The notes: generated from the sequence alone by a model not told the origin. A stretch of DNA of 61,506 nt from Propionibacteriaceae bacterium (GCA_031271975.1 JAISUR010000043.1:1-61506); one strand, 5' to 3'; shown: positions 32,858-41,987, counted from the first letter of the stretch. Made by a program: numbers and translations.

Positions 32858-34360
32858 CTAGCCTTCCAGGTATTCGGCCAAGACCTCGGCGACGGCGGCA
32901 TTGAACTCGACATCATCCGATCCGTCGTAAGTCTCCAACTCCAAGTCTTCGTCGTCGGGCTCGATTATCGAAACCTGTTGCCCCAAGACAAAATCGCTCT
33001 TGACTACCGTCCCCCCAAATAGGGTGCCATCCGAGTCAGTCAGCACCACCCCAACGCCCTCCTCAAGCTCGCAGCGCGTAGCGATATACGAACCATCGAC
33101 CACCTGGCCGAAACAACCCCCGTCGTTGATTTGGATGATGCCCGGTGCCCACTCCACCGCCTGGGCGCTGTCGTCGTCCAACTCCGGCGCGCTGTCTGAC
33201 GAGTTGTCGGGGAGCGTGGGCTCGTCGCCTCCGACCAGGTAGGTGCCGCCGCTGCTCAGCGTGGCCACCCCCCACCACCCATACTCAGAGGGATACTCCC
33301 ACGTGAAACCATCGGCCGAGAGCCCCAACGAATCTACAGAATCCAATTGCCAAAAGCCGTCTGCGTGCCTTCCGACCAACACCGCGTAGCCAACATACGT
33401 CATCTCCGACGTGCAAGACTGCGGGAGGCAATTCGCCCCTCCTGTCCACAGGTATAGCGCCCCTTCGCTGTCTACGGCGATTGCCTGCTCTCCGTTCGCC
33501 ACAACAGACAGGTAGGAAAGGCCGTCGGAGTAGCCGACTTCTGGCTCACTAGCCTCCCCCGACACCAAGTCGGACAGCGCCCAGGCCTGCATCGAACCGT
33601 CCGCCGCCACCGCCAGCACGTCGTCGTGAGAGACGTAGGCGATGTCGCTGGCGCCCTTCAACTGCGGCAACTCTTGCGGGGTGAATCCGCAAGCCTCTTG
33701 GAAACCCCGGCCCCATCCCCACACTGTCCCGTCCGCCGCCGAAGCGAACATCGTCGCATTGTCGATGTGGATCGCGGTGGCGCCTTCGACCACCGGCACC
33801 TGCTCGGGTTGCGATCCGGAGCATCCGCCCCAACTCCACACCGTGCCGTCATCCTTGAGGGCGAGCACGGTCTCGCCGTCCGAGTCCAGGCCAACCACGC
33901 CTTCCAAGCCCTGAATCACCTGATTGGTCGACTCGTCAAAGACGGCGACCTTCCCACTTCTCAGTAGCGCGTAATCGAATGTGACGCCTTCCGCCACAGC
34001 AACGACGTTGCCCAACTCCCCGCCCACGGGGCCACTGCCGTCGGCGCTGGAATAGACCCGGCCCGCCTCGGCCTCCCAATCGAGGAGGTCCGGCGAATAG
34101 CGGAAAGGAAGGAGCGACGAGACACAAAAACCCAGCACAGCGCAAATGGAAACCACGGCGATGACGACACTCGCCAGCAAACTGCGACTCTGCTTCCCAG
34201 TGCCAGTTTGCGCCCGCGCGGCAGGCTGCGGCGCGACCTGGTAGTTCTCGAACGTGGCTTCGTCCACGATCAGATCAGGATCGGCGGGCGGTTCCTCCGG
34301 GAACGTAGGCGCCACCGGCCGTCCGTTGTACTCCCAGCTATAGAACTTCTCGTCGGGCAT
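32858..34360 (-). CDS. Membrane-anchored RCC1-like repeat protein
   Basis: This protein has 500 residues; the ATG at 34360 follows AGGAGATACCTG. A cytoplasmic segment of about 65 residues precedes one transmembrane helix (LLASVVIAVVSICAVLGFCV). The outer part has RCC1/propeller-like repeats with the DGTVWSWG and DGTVWGWG signatures, then a less regular region. A C-terminal stretch, GCFGQVVDGSYIATRC... VGVVLTDSDGTLFGGTVV, recalls a decayed trypsin-like half-domain without catalytic residues. It is paralogous to the next gene upstream. The role may be cell-surface sensing or binding, but no ligand can be inferred. Confidence 0.65.
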   Translation of the reverse strand: MPDEKFYSWEYNGRPVAPTFPEEPPADPDLIVDEATFENYQVAPQPAARAQTGTGKQSRSLLASVVIAVVSICAVLGFCVSSLLPFRYSPDLLDWEAEAGRVYSSADGSGPVGGELGNVVAVAEGVTFDYALLRSGKVAVFDESTNQVIQGLEGVVGLDSDGETVLALKDDGTVWSWGGCSGSQPEQVPVVEGATAIHIDNATMFASAADGTVWGWGRGFQEACGFTPQELPQLKGASDIAYVSHDDVLAVAADGSMQAWALSDLVSGEASEPEVGYSDGLSYLSVVANGEQAIAVDSEGALYLWTGGANCLPQSCTSEMTYVGYAVLVGRHADGFWQLDSVDSLGLSADGFTWEYPSEYGWWGVATLSSGGTYLVGGDEPTLPDNSSDSAPELDDDSAQAVEWAPGIIQINDGGCFGQVVDGSYIATRCELEEGVGVVLTDSDGTLFGGTVVKSDFVLGQQVSIIEPDDEDLELETYDGSDDVEFNAAVAEVLAEYLEG

Positions 34361-34420
34361 CAGGTATCTCCTGGGTTTGAGGAACACTTTCAGTGTATTG
34401 GCATCGCAAAGCGGAGCGGC

Positions 34421-34530
34421 CTACGCGCTCACGACGTTGCGGGAGATCCCTCCCCGACTTTACAGTAAAGCGCATACCCACTGTAAAGACGGCTACGCGC
34501 TCACGACGTTGCGGGAGATCCCTCCCCGAC
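34421..34530. repeat. Two 38-base direct repeats around a palindromic spacer
   Basis: Identical 38-base copies lie at 34421-34458 and 34493-34530 (each begins ctacgcgctcacgacgttgc). The 34-base spacer carries tttacagt and actgtaaa as an inverted repeat. The pair lies between the two RCC1-like genes, upstream of the shorter one, and each copy contains a gggag/ctccc hairpin. No cas genes are nearby. Confidence 0.8.
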
Positions 34531-34556
34531 GGGGCCAGCGGCGCCTGGCCAAGGTG

Positions 34557-36623
34557 TCAGCCCTCCAAGGCGTCCAACGCGGTGGCGATGAAGTCCGCGG
34601 CGGGCCAGACGATGGCGCTGGCCAAATTATCCGGGAGCAGGCCGTCGATCCAACCGACCCATTCGTTGTCTTTGTTGATGACCCACTGCCCGACGGCGAA
34701 GTCGAGAATCGGGCGGCCGTCGTGATACTCGCCGGTAGCCAGAGAAGGCCAGGCCGTCGTGTTGAAACCGTTGCCGACCAGCACCTCGCCCACCTCCAAA
34801 TCGGCGGCGGTAACTACCGGGAAGCCGGATCCGGCGGGGAGCTTGATCAGAACCAGATAATCGGGCGACGTGATGACCTTGACGACCGTCCCTGTGGTTT
34901 CCCGGCCTGTCGCGTCCAAGATCTTCACCTGCTCGCCGGGATCATAGTACGTTGGCGCGGCGACGTAATCGGCCGCAACCACGACGCCCTCGGTAAAGCC
35001 ACTCTCACCGTCAATTTGCACCATGCCCGGCACTGGATCCACTTCCACCGGCCGCCGTGCGGTGTCTTCTGGCTCTGCGTAGACAGCTGTGGGGTCGGGC
35101 TGCAGGTCCTGCAAGCTGGGCGGCGTCCCACCGACGCCATGGCGGCCAAGCGGGGCGAGATGGCCGATCCCGGTAACCGGTGACAAGACGGTATCCGCTT
35201 CGGAGTCCGCCTGTGTCCAGACCTGTCCGTCTTCATCGAGTGCGCGGAAGCCGACATTACTTTTCACCAACTCGACGATGCCGGACAAGCCTGCGACCTG
35301 CTCGACTGAGTCCACGCAATAGGCGCCGCTGTATTCGTCACACAAGCCGCCGGTCCAAGTCCACACATGGCCGTCGGCATCCACCGCCATGTTCCCTATC
35401 CAGTTGAAATTGAGCGAGATAACGCTGCCAAGTTCGGATACCTTGGTCGGCACCGGCATGGGGTGGTCCCCGAGCATTCCGCTCCACACATAAACGACGC
35501 CGTCCGGCATGACTGCCCAGATCAGGTATCCATCGAAGAACACGTCGCGAGCGCCCGCCAGCAGCGGCAATTCGTGACCGGAGAAGGTGCAAGTGTCACC
35601 GAACGCATCCCCCCAGCCCCAGACCGTCCCCGTATCAGCCATGGCAAAGACGGTCCCGGTGCTCGCGGCCGACAGCCGCCCGATGCGCTCTGGGCCCTCC
35701 AGCTTGACCAGTGCCTCCCATTCCTCGTACGACTGGCACTCCACGCCTGCGGCCCACACCGAGCCCTCGACATCCTGGGCGGCAACTACCGCGAGGTCGC
35801 CTGTGATTTCCACCAGGTCTTGACCACCGGGAACTTCTTGGGCGTCGGCAATGCCACCTTGGCTGAAAGTGACCAGGCGTCCGCCATCTAGGGCAAACTG
35901 CCTGGTGCCGAAGGCTGCCAACCCGGTGACGTCATCCAGGCCATCCACGAGAAACCACCGTTCTGACTCATCGATTTCCCAGACCGTGCCGGGTTCCGCT
36001 GCTGCGTTGTCGGGACTTTGCACCGAGTAGGGAGTCGTGGCGAGTACCCACGCCGACGCCACCGCCACCGCCGCAATTCCGGGGATGGCGCCGGCGGCGA
36101 ACCTGCGAAGTTTGCCGCGCAGCGCAGGGAAGGTGTCGCCCCGGTCCTGGAGGACGATTGACAGCGTCCCAACCAGACACGCCGCGACCCCAAAAAGCAG
36201 AGCCAAGCCCCCGGCGGGGTCGTAGTAGAAGACGTCCAGCCACGGTCTCACGCCGACCGTTCGGAACAAAGATGCCAGCGTCAACACACTCAACATAGCC
36301 GTGCTCACCGTGGCACCGAATTCGAGCCACCCTATGCGTTGGCCAGGCTGTCTGCCCGCGAAACGCCACATCAGGACGATGAAGAGCACGTGCAACGCCG
36401 CGGGGATGAGCCCGGCGAGAATGAGCACGGTCGTTGAAAGTGACCAATATGAAGCAGCACCCATGAAGGCCAGCCACCACAGGGTGGGCAAACTCCAAGC
36501 GAACGTCAGCGGCACAAACAAGCCCGTCAACCAGTCGCGGCTGACACCTTGGTCTTTGTCGGCAACGGACGGCGGCTCGTCGCCCTGCCCTAGCGCCTGC
36601 CCGTAGGTCTCCCAATCAGCCAT
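34557..36623 (-). CDS. Polytopic RCC1-like repeat protein with decayed protease-like C-terminal domain
   Basis: This protein has 688 residues; AGAGGAGCGACC precedes the ATG. About five hydrophobic segments occupy residues 30-205, so this paralogue has a polytopic membrane base unlike the single anchor of its neighbour. Residues about 215-500 contain propeller strands (GTVWGWGDAFGDTC, GHVWTWTGGLCDEY, DGQVWTQAD). The end (about 540-640, GEQVKILDATGRETTGTVVK... YLVLIKLPAGSG) follows the strand order of a trypsin-like HtrA domain, but His/Asp/Ser are not in place. A palindromic promoter precedes it. The function is unknown. Confidence 0.65.
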   Translation of the reverse strand: MADWETYGQALGQGDEPPSVADKDQGVSRDWLTGLFVPLTFAWSLPTLWWLAFMGAASYWSLSTTVLILAGLIPAALHVLFIVLMWRFAGRQPGQRIGWLEFGATVSTAMLSVLTLASLFRTVGVRPWLDVFYYDPAGGLALLFGVAACLVGTLSIVLQDRGDTFPALRGKLRRFAAGAIPGIAAVAVASAWVLATTPYSVQSPDNAAAEPGTVWEIDESERWFLVDGLDDVTGLAAFGTRQFALDGGRLVTFSQGGIADAQEVPGGQDLVEITGDLAVVAAQDVEGSVWAAGVECQSYEEWEALVKLEGPERIGRLSAASTGTVFAMADTGTVWGWGDAFGDTCTFSGHELPLLAGARDVFFDGYLIWAVMPDGVVYVWSGMLGDHPMPVPTKVSELGSVISLNFNWIGNMAVDADGHVWTWTGGLCDEYSGAYCVDSVEQVAGLSGIVELVKSNVGFRALDEDGQVWTQADSEADTVLSPVTGIGHLAPLGRHGVGGTPPSLQDLQPDPTAVYAEPEDTARRPVEVDPVPGMVQIDGESGFTEGVVVAADYVAAPTYYDPGEQVKILDATGRETTGTVVKVITSPDYLVLIKLPAGSGFPVVTAADLEVGEVLVGNGFNTTAWPSLATGEYHDGRPILDFAVGQWVINKDNEWVGWIDGLLPDNLASAIVWPAADFIATALDALEG

Positions 36624-36643
36624 GGTCGCTCCTCTCCCATATG

Positions 36644-36676
36644 GTGTAATATTACACTTTGCGGGCGGAGATTCAA
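36644..36676 (-). promoter_or_regulatory. Promoter with overlapping 14-base palindrome upstream of the RCC1-like gene
   Basis: On the minus strand TTGAAT (36671-36676), 16 bases and TAATAT (36649-36654) make a good housekeeping promoter. The perfect palindrome gtgtaatattacac (36644-36657) covers the -10 element, the usual position for a repressor operator. It lies 21 bases from the start codon at 36623. Confidence 0.65.
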
Positions 36677-36680
36677 GGGT

Positions 36681-37316
36681 TTAGTTCGGCGGAAGAAAAC
36701 GCTCCGGGATCGGCTCGGTCCTTCTCGGATCCCAAGGGCGGGCCCAACCGGCCAAGGTGAACATGGTGTCCAACACCTTCGCGGTGAAACCCCAGATGAA
36801 CAAATCGCCCACCCGAAAGCCCGGGCCGGTCATCCCGCGCGGATGGAGCCAGGTGAGGCGATGGTCCGGCTCCAGCAAGTCGGGCACGGAGATCACGTGT
36901 GTGGCCGCGATCTCGCCGCGGTCGCCCACTGTCAGCGGGCCCGGATCACCCCACCAGCCCAGCACACTCGAAACCGCAAAGCCAGAATGGGTGATCGCGC
37001 CCTCCGGCAACAAGCCCAGCACGCTCACCGACTCCGGATCAATGCCCGCCTCCTCGTTGGCCTCGCGCAGGGCCGCCGCCACCGGACCGTGGTCGTCCGG
37101 TTCTATCGACCCGCCGGGGAACGCGATCTGGCCGGCGTGGAAGCGCAAATGCCGGGTCTTCTCGATGAAGACCAGGTTGCTGGCAGTTTCTGCGGCGGAT
37201 TCGGGAGGTGCGAGCAACACGAGCACGGCGGCACGCCGGCCCGGCTGCGGAGCCAGCGGCCGGCGGGATAGCCGGGCGCCCAACTCCACCACTTCCAACG
37301 GGATCGGGTACGTCAT
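36681..37316 (-). CDS. Nudix hydrolase, CoA pyrophosphatase (NudL/YeaB-like)
   Basis: This protein has 211 residues. LRFHAGQIAFPGGSIEPDD is the CoA-pyrophosphatase (UPF0035-like) motif, directly joined to the Nudix helix REANEEAGI. One glutamate of the strict Nudix box is replaced by aspartate. It probably cleaves CoA and its derivatives to 4'-phosphopantetheine and 3',5'-ADP. The ATG at 37316 overlaps the nth stop (ATGA). The nth-Nudix order is conserved in actinomycetes. Confidence 0.9.
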   Translation of the reverse strand: MTYPIPLEVVELGARLSRRPLAPQPGRRAAVLVLLAPPESAAETASNLVFIEKTRHLRFHAGQIAFPGGSIEPDDHGPVAAALREANEEAGIDPESVSVLGLLPEGAITHSGFAVSSVLGWWGDPGPLTVGDRGEIAATHVISVPDLLEPDHRLTWLHPRGMTGPGFRVGDLFIWGFTAKVLDTMFTLAGWARPWDPRRTEPIPERFLPPN

Positions 37317-38011
37317 CCGCGCGGCTCCCGGATCAATTTCTTGGCCGCGTCCGGATCCGTCGGCCCTTCCCCGAGCGCAGGGCACCACTTGGCCACCGGG
37401 CAGGCCCCGCAAGCTGGGCGGCGGGCGTGGCAGCGCCGTCGGCCGTGCCAGATCAAGCGGTGGTTGAGCAAGTTGTACTCGCCCGGCTCAAACAGCTTGC
37501 CCACCTCCTGTTCGATGCGCGCCGGATCGGCGGCCTTCGTCCACGCGAAACGCCGCGCCAAGCGGATGAAGTGGGTGTCTGTTGTCAGACCAGGCACATT
37601 GAAGGCCTCATTGAGAACGACATTTGCCGTCTTGCGCCCCACTCCTGGCAGTTTCACAAGCTCATCCAGGGTGCCCGGCACAACGCCGCCGTGATCCGCG
37701 ATGAGGGCCGCACTCAGCTTCAACAGCGCGTCGGCCTTGTTGCGAAAGAAGCCTGTCGGGTAGATGATCCGCTCCAACTCGGCACGGTCCGCGGAAGCAA
37801 ACGCCGCCGCGTCCGGGTACTTCGCGAAAAGCTCCCCCGTGACGCCGTTGACCCGTCGGTCGGTGGACTGGGCCGACAGGATCGTGGCCACCAGCAACTG
37901 CAATGGGCCCACGAAGTCGAGTTCGCAGTGCGCCTCGGGATACAAGCGGCCCAACTCCTCGAAAATGAGATGGGCGCGGGCGATCAGCGCCTTGCGGGAC
38001 TCCTTGGGCAT
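37313..38011 (-). CDS. nth: Endonuclease III
   Basis: This protein has 232 residues. It is a bifunctional DNA glycosylase/AP lyase for oxidised pyrimidines. The helix-hairpin-helix LPGVGRKTANVV contains catalytic Lys127, and Asp145 is in TTDTHFIR. The four cysteines CX6CX2CX5C of the C-terminal [4Fe-4S] cluster are present (CHARRPACGACPVAKWC). It sits directly downstream of the RidA gene. Confidence 0.96.
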   Translation of the reverse strand: MPKESRKALIARAHLIFEELGRLYPEAHCELDFVGPLQLLVATILSAQSTDRRVNGVTGELFAKYPDAAAFASADRAELERIIYPTGFFRNKADALLKLSAALIADHGGVVPGTLDELVKLPGVGRKTANVVLNEAFNVPGLTTDTHFIRLARRFAWTKAADPARIEQEVGKLFEPGEYNLLNHRLIWHGRRRCHARRPACGACPVAKWCPALGEGPTDPDAAKKLIREPRG

Positions 38012-38017
38012 CCGGCC

Positions 38018-38509
38018 TCAGAAGGACGCGGCGTTCGCTTCGAAGGTCAACTCCAACTCCAACGGCGAATCCAGCGGCAACACGGCCACGCCGACGGCTG
38101 AACGGGCGTGCACCCCAGCCGGACCGAAGACATCGAGCAGGAGCTGCGAGGCGCCGTTGGCCACCTGCGGCTGGCCGGTGAACGACGGATCGCTGGCCAC
38201 AAACACGGTCACTTTGACGACGCGCTGCAGCCCGTCGACCCCTCCGGCTACGGCGGCGGCCGCGGCGATGCCGTTCAGCGCCGCCACCCGGGCCAACTCC
38301 TGAGCCTGCTCCGGGGAGACCTGCGCGCCGACCTTGCCAGTGGCGAGCAGCGTGCCGTCCACAAAGGGCAACTGGCCCGAGGTGACGACCTGGCCCGACG
38401 AGATCAGTGCGGGAACGTAGGCGGCGACGGGCTTGGCTACTGGGGGCAATTCGATGCCCAACTCCGCCAGGCGGGTCGAGGGCAGGGGTTCGGTCAATTC
38501 TTCGTTCAT
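38018..38509 (-). CDS. RidA/YjgF/YER057c/UK114 family protein
   Basis: This protein has 163 residues. RidA-type enzymes hydrolyse reactive enamine/imine intermediates, but this longer actinomycete subgroup (LAELGIELPPVAKPVAAYVP start) has no proven substrate. ALISSGQVVTSGQLPFVDG, LQRVVKVTVFVAS and ARSAVGVAVLPLDSPLELE are typical strands and active-site helix. The ATG overlaps the stop of the preceding DUF4177 gene as ATGA. Confidence 0.88.
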   Translation of the reverse strand: MNEELTEPLPSTRLAELGIELPPVAKPVAAYVPALISSGQVVTSGQLPFVDGTLLATGKVGAQVSPEQAQELARVAALNGIAAAAAVAGGVDGLQRVVKVTVFVASDPSFTGQPQVANGASQLLLDVFGPAGVHARSAVGVAVLPLDSPLELELTFEANAASF

Positions 38510-38667
38510 GGCTGCTCCACTGGGCGTTTGAAGTAAGCCACCAGGCTTTCTGGATTGGGGCCGGGCACGATTTGCACCAACTCCCAGCCTTGGGCACCCC
38601 AATTGTCGAGGATTTGCTTGGTGGCATGGATAAGGACTGGCACGGTCACGTATTCCCACTTGGTCAT
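38506..38667 (-). CDS. DUF4177-type small conserved protein
   Basis: This protein has only 53 residues. It reads MTKWEYVTVPVLIHATKQIL, then a WGAQGWELVQIVPG core and a KRPVEQP end. The W-E-Y start and GWELV motif are characteristic of the small DUF4177 proteins found next to RidA genes in actinomycetes. Its TGA overlaps the RidA ATG, so the two are coupled. The biochemical role is unknown. Confidence 0.88.
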   Translation of the reverse strand: MTKWEYVTVPVLIHATKQILDNWGAQGWELVQIVPGPNPESLVAYFKRPVEQP

Positions 38668-38677
38668 GGCTGAAAGC

Positions 38678-39562
38678 CTACCGCTCAGTGAGTGTGAGCA
38701 GCGTCACCTCCGGGGGGCAGGCGAAGCGGTAGGGGGCGTACGGCGACGTGCCCAGCCCAGCCGAGACGTTGAGATAGCTGGAGCGCTTGCCAGCGCGGTA
38801 CCGCGACAGCCCCTTGGCGTATTTCGGATTCAGGTCGCAATTGGTCGTCAGCGCCCCGTACAGCGGGACGCACACTTGGCCGCCGTGCGTGTGCCCGGCC
38901 AGGATCAGCTTCACGCGGTCGCGCACCATGGCGTCCAATACACGTTGATAGGGGGCGTGCGTGACCCCGATGGCCAGATCGATGTCCGAAGCCGGTTTGC
39001 CGGCTACCAGCGGATAGTCGTCGAGGGCGAGGTGGGCGTCGTTGGTGCCCCGGAACTCCAATTTGAGCCCCTGCACTTCCAGCGTCACTCGCTTTTCGTT
39101 CAGATTGCGCCAACCGCCCGAACTCAGTGTCGCCTCCAACTCGTCGGTGGGGATGCCGCCGTGGAAACCGACGTGCGCCGAAGACCTGGCCACGTATCCG
39201 AGCGGGTTCTTGAAATGCGGCGTCTCGTAATCGGACGAACCGAAGACGTAGACCCCGGGCACTTGCAGCAGGCGGCCGAGCGCTTCGCCCAACACGGCGA
39301 TGGCCTCCGGCTCGGCCACATTGTCGCCGGTGCCCACCACCACATCGGGTTCCAACCCGGCCAAGGTGCGGATAAAGGCGATGCGCGCCGCGTTGCGCCG
39401 CAGCAAGTGCACGTCGGAAAAGTGCAAGATGCGGATACGTTCCGCGCCCGCGGGCAACACCGGCACAGTCACACGGCGCACCTGGAAGCGCTGATTCTCC
39501 ACCAGCACGCCGTAGGCGAAACAGCCCAAGGCGATGGCGCCGACGCGCCGCAACAGGCCCAT
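38678..39562 (-). CDS. Membrane-associated metallophosphoesterase
   Basis: This protein has 294 residues. A hydrophobic N-terminal segment anchors a calcineurin-like phosphoesterase with FSDVHLL (DXH), GTGDN (GD), GSSDYETPH (in place of GNHD/E), GVTHAP and GHTHGGQ metal-binding blocks. It lies 3 bases downstream of the penicillin-binding protein gene, the same pairing as ponA2 and Rv3683 in mycobacteria. It is possibly concerned with envelope lipid phosphates, an inference from context only. Confidence 0.9.
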   Translation of the reverse strand: MGLLRRVGAIALGCFAYGVLVENQRFQVRRVTVPVLPAGAERIRILHFSDVHLLRRNAARIAFIRTLAGLEPDVVVGTGDNVAEPEAIAVLGEALGRLLQVPGVYVFGSSDYETPHFKNPLGYVARSSAHVGFHGGIPTDELEATLSSGGWRNLNEKRVTLEVQGLKLEFRGTNDAHLALDDYPLVAGKPASDIDLAIGVTHAPYQRVLDAMVRDRVKLILAGHTHGGQVCVPLYGALTTNCDLNPKYAKGLSRYRAGKRSSYLNVSAGLGTSPYAPYRFACPPEVTLLTLTER

Positions 39563-39564
39563 GG

Positions 39565-41931
39565 CTATGGCGCCGGCGGCACGGGGACGGTGGGCGTGGG
39601 TGTATCCTTGGGGCCCTTCGAATAGAGCATGAAGATCATTGTGCCCTTTTGCGCCTTCCCCGACGGGGAAGTCGCGCCCAGCCAGGTGCCCTTCGGCGCG
39701 TCCGAATCAACATCCTTCGTTCCCACCGCGAAGTTGGCCTTCGCCAGCGCCTTGCGGCAAGCTGCCTCACTCTTCCCGGCGCAACTGGGCACCGACACCG
39801 TTTCGCCCTTCTGCAGAGTGGCATCCCCCTTCGCAAACCGCTTCATGCTGATTTGCTTCGCCGCCTCCGCGAACACCGGTTTCAACAGCAACCCACCGGC
39901 ATACCGCCCAGACAGTGCCTGGATGTAGTGGTAAGGCCCAGTGCCGCTCACTTTGGCACCTTGGATGTTGTTCTTTCGCGGCTTCCAGTAGTCGGCGTAC
40001 AGCGGGTCGGAGTCGTAGGAGATGACCGCGGCCATAGCCAGGCTCGGGTTCATGGCCACCTGCCAGATGGCCTTGTTGCCGTCCACTGTGCCGGTCTTGC
40101 CGGCCATCTCCACGCCCGGCACCTGGGCGTGCCGCGAGGTGCCGCCGCCCGTGAAGGAGTTGATCATAAGTTGGGCAACAGTGTTGGCCAGCTTCTTCTC
40201 GATCACTTGCTCGCAGTGAGCGTCCGGCGGCGTGATGGGCCGGCCGTCTTTGGTGGTGATGGCGCTGATGATGATCGGATCGCAGCGCTCTCCGGAAGCG
40301 GCGATGGTGCCGTAGGCCGTCACCATGGCCAGCGGCGAGATTTCCACGGCGCCCAGCGTGAAGGAGGCGATTTCGCCGCCGTAGGTGATGTCTTCGATGG
40401 TCTCGCCATTGGCCCCACTCAGGCCGAGAATATCGGCCATCCGAACCGACTTGCACACGCCGACAGCCTGTTCCAACATGGCGAAATACCCATTAACCGA
40501 ATGCCGCACGGCGCTGGGCAAGTTGTATGTGCCGGACGAGCCGGTCACCTTCCATTTCTTGATCGTGAAGTCTCCGTTGCAGCCCGTAAATGTCTGACCT
40601 TTGAAGTCGATCGTGCGCGGCACCTTGTAGGTCGTGTCCAAACCAAAGCCCTCTTTCAGGGCAGCGGCGGCCACGAACATCTTGAACGTCGACCCGGCCT
40701 GGAATCCTTCCGCGCCGCCCATGTCCGTGCCCGCGGCGTAGTTCTTGTAAGTCTCGCCCTTCTTGACGTTCTCGCCCATCTTCGGACGGCTCTGGGCCAT
40801 GGCGACGATCATGCCCGTGCCCGGCTGGATAGCGGTGATTACGGAGATGACCTTGTCCTTGGCGGCGACCAGCTTCGCGATGGTGGATTGCGCCTTCTTC
40901 TGGATCTTCATGTTGACCTTGGTCTCGATGGTCACGCCGCCGCGCAGCAGCAGATCCTCGCGCTGCGTGTACGTCGTCGCCACGTCGGACGAGGTCAGGA
41001 ACGAGCGCCGGGCGTAATCGCAAATGAAGGCCAGGTTCTTGTCGTTGGCGTTGACGCAGCCGTTCTTCGCCTGCTGACCTTGCCCCGCCACCCAAGGCGT
41101 GGCCTTGGCCTCGGCTGCCTCAGCGGACGTGATCAGGTTCAACTCCAGCATGCGGTCGAGCACATTGTTGCGGCGCTCGATGGCCATTTCGGGATGCCGG
41201 TTGGGGCTGGTTCGCGTGGGATTCTGCACCAGGCCGGCCAGCATCGCGGCTTGGGCCAGGCTCAAGTCTTTGGCACTGACGCCGAAATAGTGCTTCGCCG
41301 CCGCTTCCACGCCGTAAGCGCCTTCACCGTAATAGGCGATGTTCAGGTAGTTCTCCAAGATCGTCTGCTTGTCGAACTTCTTTTCCACGGCAATCGCGTA
41401 GCGCAACTCGCGCACCTTGCGGGCGATCGTGTTCTCAGTGGCGAGAATGCGGGCGTTCTCACCCTCGACTCCGCCGATCTTCTTGGCTTGTTCGACGAGG
41501 ACCAGGCGGACGTACTGCTGCGTGAGGCTGGAGCCGCCCTGCGTCACACCCTGCGACGTCGACAGGAGCGCGCGCAGCGTGCCGGTAAGGTCGATGGCGC
41601 CGTGCTGGAAGAAGCGGTGGTCTTCGATGGCCACCTGCGCGTCCTGCATCACCTGGGCGATGTCTTCGAGGGACACCACTTGGCGGTTTTCGTCGTAGAA
41701 CCACGCAATGACGTTGCCGTCCGCGTCAAGCAGCTTGGAGCGCTCCGCCTGGGGGGATTCCTCCAACTCCGTCGGCAGCGTCGCCATGGTGTCCGCCAAG
41801 GCTCCCGCACCCAAGGAAAGCGCTCCCGCGGCGGGGACTGCCAAGCCGGCTACGAGGAGGCCGCCGACAGCGGAAACGATAAAGAACAGCACTAGTGAGT
41901 ACAGTCGTCTCCCAATTTGCATACGCCCCAC
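39565..41931 (-). CDS. ponA2: Class A penicillin-binding protein, PonA2-like, with PASTA domain
   Basis: This protein has about 788 residues. A transmembrane helix (about 12-35) is followed by the GT51 glycosyltransferase domain, with AIEDHRFFQHGAIDLTGTLR and GGSSLTQQYVRLVL. The transpeptidase domain has the active serine in GSTFKMF, SVN in HSVNGYFAM and AGKTGT. A single PASTA domain (VSVPSCAGKSEAACRKAL) and a proline-rich end close it. It polymerises and cross-links peptidoglycan. The GTG at 41931 has AAAGGGCGG upstream; the ATG at 41922 is an alternative. The naming follows domain order and its position between whiB and the phosphoesterase gene. Confidence 0.93.
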   Translation of the reverse strand: MGRMQIGRRLYSLVLFFIVSAVGGLLVAGLAVPAAGALSLGAGALADTMATLPTELEESPQAERSKLLDADGNVIAWFYDENRQVVSLEDIAQVMQDAQVAIEDHRFFQHGAIDLTGTLRALLSTSQGVTQGGSSLTQQYVRLVLVEQAKKIGGVEGENARILATENTIARKVRELRYAIAVEKKFDKQTILENYLNIAYYGEGAYGVEAAAKHYFGVSAKDLSLAQAAMLAGLVQNPTRTSPNRHPEMAIERRNNVLDRMLELNLITSAEAAEAKATPWVAGQGQQAKNGCVNANDKNLAFICDYARRSFLTSSDVATTYTQREDLLLRGGVTIETKVNMKIQKKAQSTIAKLVAAKDKVISVITAIQPGTGMIVAMAQSRPKMGENVKKGETYKNYAAGTDMGGAEGFQAGSTFKMFVAAAALKEGFGLDTTYKVPRTIDFKGQTFTGCNGDFTIKKWKVTGSSGTYNLPSAVRHSVNGYFAMLEQAVGVCKSVRMADILGLSGANGETIEDITYGGEIASFTLGAVEISPLAMVTAYGTIAASGERCDPIIISAITTKDGRPITPPDAHCEQVIEKKLANTVAQLMINSFTGGGTSRHAQVPGVEMAGKTGTVDGNKAIWQVAMNPSLAMAAVISYDSDPLYADYWKPRKNNIQGAKVSGTGPYHYIQALSGRYAGGLLLKPVFAEAAKQISMKRFAKGDATLQKGETVSVPSCAGKSEAACRKALAKANFAVGTKDVDSDAPKGTWLGATSPSGKAQKGTMIFMLYSKGPKDTPTPTVPVPPAP

Positions 41932-41987
41932 AGTACCGCCCTTTCCTGAGAAACCAGCAAAGGGAGCATGAACGTTGCATGAGAGAT

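Noticed and set aside
34421-34530. CRISPR array
   Set aside because: There are only two repeats and one palindromic spacer, no leader-like AT-rich region and no cas genes.
39649-41895. A 748-codon open frame on the plus strand
   Set aside because: It lies wholly antisense to the ponA2-like gene, whose catalytic motifs are intact.
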